DNA of 64,000 nucleotides from UBA5239 sp031548025 (GTDB taxonomy: Bacteria; Verrucomicrobiota; Lentisphaeria; Victivallales; Victivallaceae): positions 1 to 64,000 of the forward strand of contig JAVBRM010000057.1 in the NCBI GenBank assembly GCA_031548025.1, given 5' to 3'. Under the pieces are notes generated by a model. That model ran no database searches. It was not told where the DNA came from and saw nothing but the letters and a program-made list of their open reading frames with translations. A program made the position numbers and the translations under genes. Of the stretch, positions 62,885-64,000 are shown in pieces (within the stretch, counting starts at the first letter, position 1; each line of letters begins with the position of its first letter).

Positions 62885-64000
62885 ATTGATAAACGCAGGT
62901 CTTCCCAGACAGTGGTGAGCTTGGAGGAGAATTGTTTCCAGTCGACGAGCAATAGGGGATAGGAGCAGATCGGAACTCCGGTAATTTGCCATGGCTTCCC
63001 CTTAACCGGAGCATGATAGACCAGGCGGGTCAGCGGATCTATTATAACCGCTTCGGCAAAGAATGAACCGTCGGCTGTCCGGTAATCCAGGTTGACGGTT
63101 TGCGGAGAAAAAACGGTATTGAGTTCAGCCGGGTACCAATAGGCGAATATGGTGTCGCCGCTTTGTTTGAAAGCCTTGGTCTGGCAACTCAAGATATCGG
63201 TTTTGGACAGGTTTTCCGGAACTTGCGGCCAAATTTCCAAAGTTGAGGCCGGGTCCGGAACCGTATTCCGATCGCAGAAAACACTCAGGAATTGCAACGC
63301 TTCATAGGCCGGTTTGCGGGAATAATCCTCCTGCCGCAGCAATCCATAGTAGTAATTATGCCGACGGGAAAAATGGGTAAAATCATAAAGATGGAAATAG
63401 GAAACCAACTCCAGTGAGGGATCGGCCAATTCCAGAACAATCCGGCGGGCAACATGGCGCACCTGGATTTTTTCGGAAACTTCCATGTTGCTGAGCGCGC
63501 CGTAGCTGGTCGGAGCGTTATAGGAGGGAATACCGGATTCACCCTGCCAGATTTTAACATGCGGGGCATAGCGGTCAAACATCAACCGGTAGCTCCGACG
63601 CAGCTGATCATTCAATTGTTCCGGCAGAATCCGGTAGCCATGGTAGCAGAAGATATCGATATATGAGCCAATTCCGAGTTTTAGCAAATTTTCGGCATGA
63701 TATGAACTCACGCCGATATTTCCAGCCACACAGCCGCATACCTTGACCGCTCTGCCCGATGCGGTTTGGCGAATGACTTGAGAGGTTTTGGCGACCATTC
63801 CGACATATTTTTCGGCCCAGCCTTCGCCTGGAAAGAATACTTTGCAGTCCGGTTCATTCCAGACTTCATAAACCGAAATCCGGTCGATATAACGCTCGAC
63901 AACCTTTTCAACATACTTCAGCCAGGCATTTTCCGCCTCTACTGAATCAATTGGCACATGGCCGATGCCGCCGATCCTGAGCTCCGCCCTCGGGGCCGCA
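62863..64000 (-). CDS. GH39-like glycosidase, C-terminal part (cut by window edge)
   Basis: The frame is open to the right edge, entering as ...LRIGGIGHVPIDSVEA; the codon at 63957 is an internal GTG rather than a start. About 379 residues are visible. A TIM-barrel segment carries YEVWNEPDC with the acid/base Glu and IWQGESGIPSYN with the probable nucleophile Glu, the GH39/clan A pattern. The C-terminal ~130 residues are beta-rich (FAYWYPAELNTVF, VNLDYRT). GH39 enzymes cleave beta-xylosides or alpha-iduronides; the substrate here is unknown. The N-terminus and any signal peptide lie outside the window. Confidence 0.78.
   Translation of the reverse strand, partial: AAPRAELRIGGIGHVPIDSVEAENAWLKYVEKVVERYIDRISVYEVWNEPDCKVFFPGEGWAEKYVGMVAKTSQVIRQTASGRAVKVCGCVAGNIGVSSYHAENLLKLGIGSYIDIFCYHGYRILPEQLNDQLRRSYRLMFDRYAPHVKIWQGESGIPSYNAPTSYGALSNMEVSEKIQVRHVARRIVLELADPSLELVSYFHLYDFTHFSRRHNYYYGLLRQEDYSRKPAYEALQFLSVFCDRNTVPDPASTLEIWPQVPENLSKTDILSCQTKAFKQSGDTIFAYWYPAELNTVFSPQTVNLDYRTADGSFFAEAVIIDPLTRLVYHAPVKGKPWQITGVPICSYPLLLVDWKQFSSKLTTVWEDLRLSIRQIIVK

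Noticed and set aside
1..64000. CRISPR arrays, prophage or integrative element boundaries
   Set aside because: No regularly spaced repeats, phage structural genes, integrase or tRNA-linked direct repeats were seen; only the partial transposase at the left edge is mobile-element related.

Overview
The window (about 50% G+C) looks like a chromosomal segment of a carbohydrate-degrading bacterium of the Lentisphaerota/Verrucomicrobiota side of the PVC group, Victivallis-like. I infer this from four prepilin-like proteins with an FTL(I/V)ELLVVIAII N-terminus, four DUF4838 proteins, LacI-type regulators heading glycan operons, and the absence of SusC/SusD or TonB-type uptake genes. The taxonomic call is inference from gene content. 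No rRNA, tRNA or CRISPR array was seen.

Layout. 1-250: truncated IS4-type transposase at the left edge. 338-5416 (minus): four-gene operon (SGNH hydrolase, alpha/beta hydrolase, GNAT-like acyltransferase, Gfo/Idh/MocA oxidoreductase) closed by a long structured terminator. 5613-20212 (plus): divergent nine-gene operon (LacI regulator, pseudopilin, LamG-like protein, giant GH42-like protein, double alpha/beta hydrolase, GH95-like enzyme, two amidohydrolases, beta-lactamase-fold hydrolase). 20432-33144 (minus): autoregulated eight-gene operon (LacI, GH20-like, DUF4838, pseudopilin, DUF4838, SGNH, Gfo/Idh/MocA, DUF6259-like), closed by a second copy of the same structured element. 33346-42147: SNF2/SWIM helicase, anion transporter, EF-P with EpmA, inositol-phosphatase-like protein, RimO, PgsA-like synthase. 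42151-47264 (minus): LacI, pseudopilin, DUF4838, amidohydrolase. 47303-47722: lipoprotein. 47831-54327 (plus): LacI, pseudopilin, DUF4838, ThuA/DUF4091-like protein, terminator. 54384-62669: short AlaRS, STAS protein, three-gene DUF3791/DUF3990 cassette, AcpS, FabF-like synthase, RsmE, M32 carboxypeptidase, glycosyltransferase. Right edge: partial GH39-like glycosidase.

How the genes work together. Four separate loci repeat one plan: a LacI regulator, one pseudopilin and one or two large exported glycan-active proteins, followed in three of them by cytosolic hydrolases, amidohydrolases or dehydrogenases. Three of the four LacI genes have a near-consensus promoter with a palindrome centred on CG in or just after it, so each locus appears to sense its own ligand. 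The pseudopilins all lack the glycine normally found before the cleavage site and carry variably degraded C-terminal H-X9-DG motifs. This LacI/pseudopilin/DUF4838 plan is the best candidate here for a poorly described glycan-utilisation system. The second is a ~167-bp two-copy element whose conserved sequence extends past its terminator hairpin.
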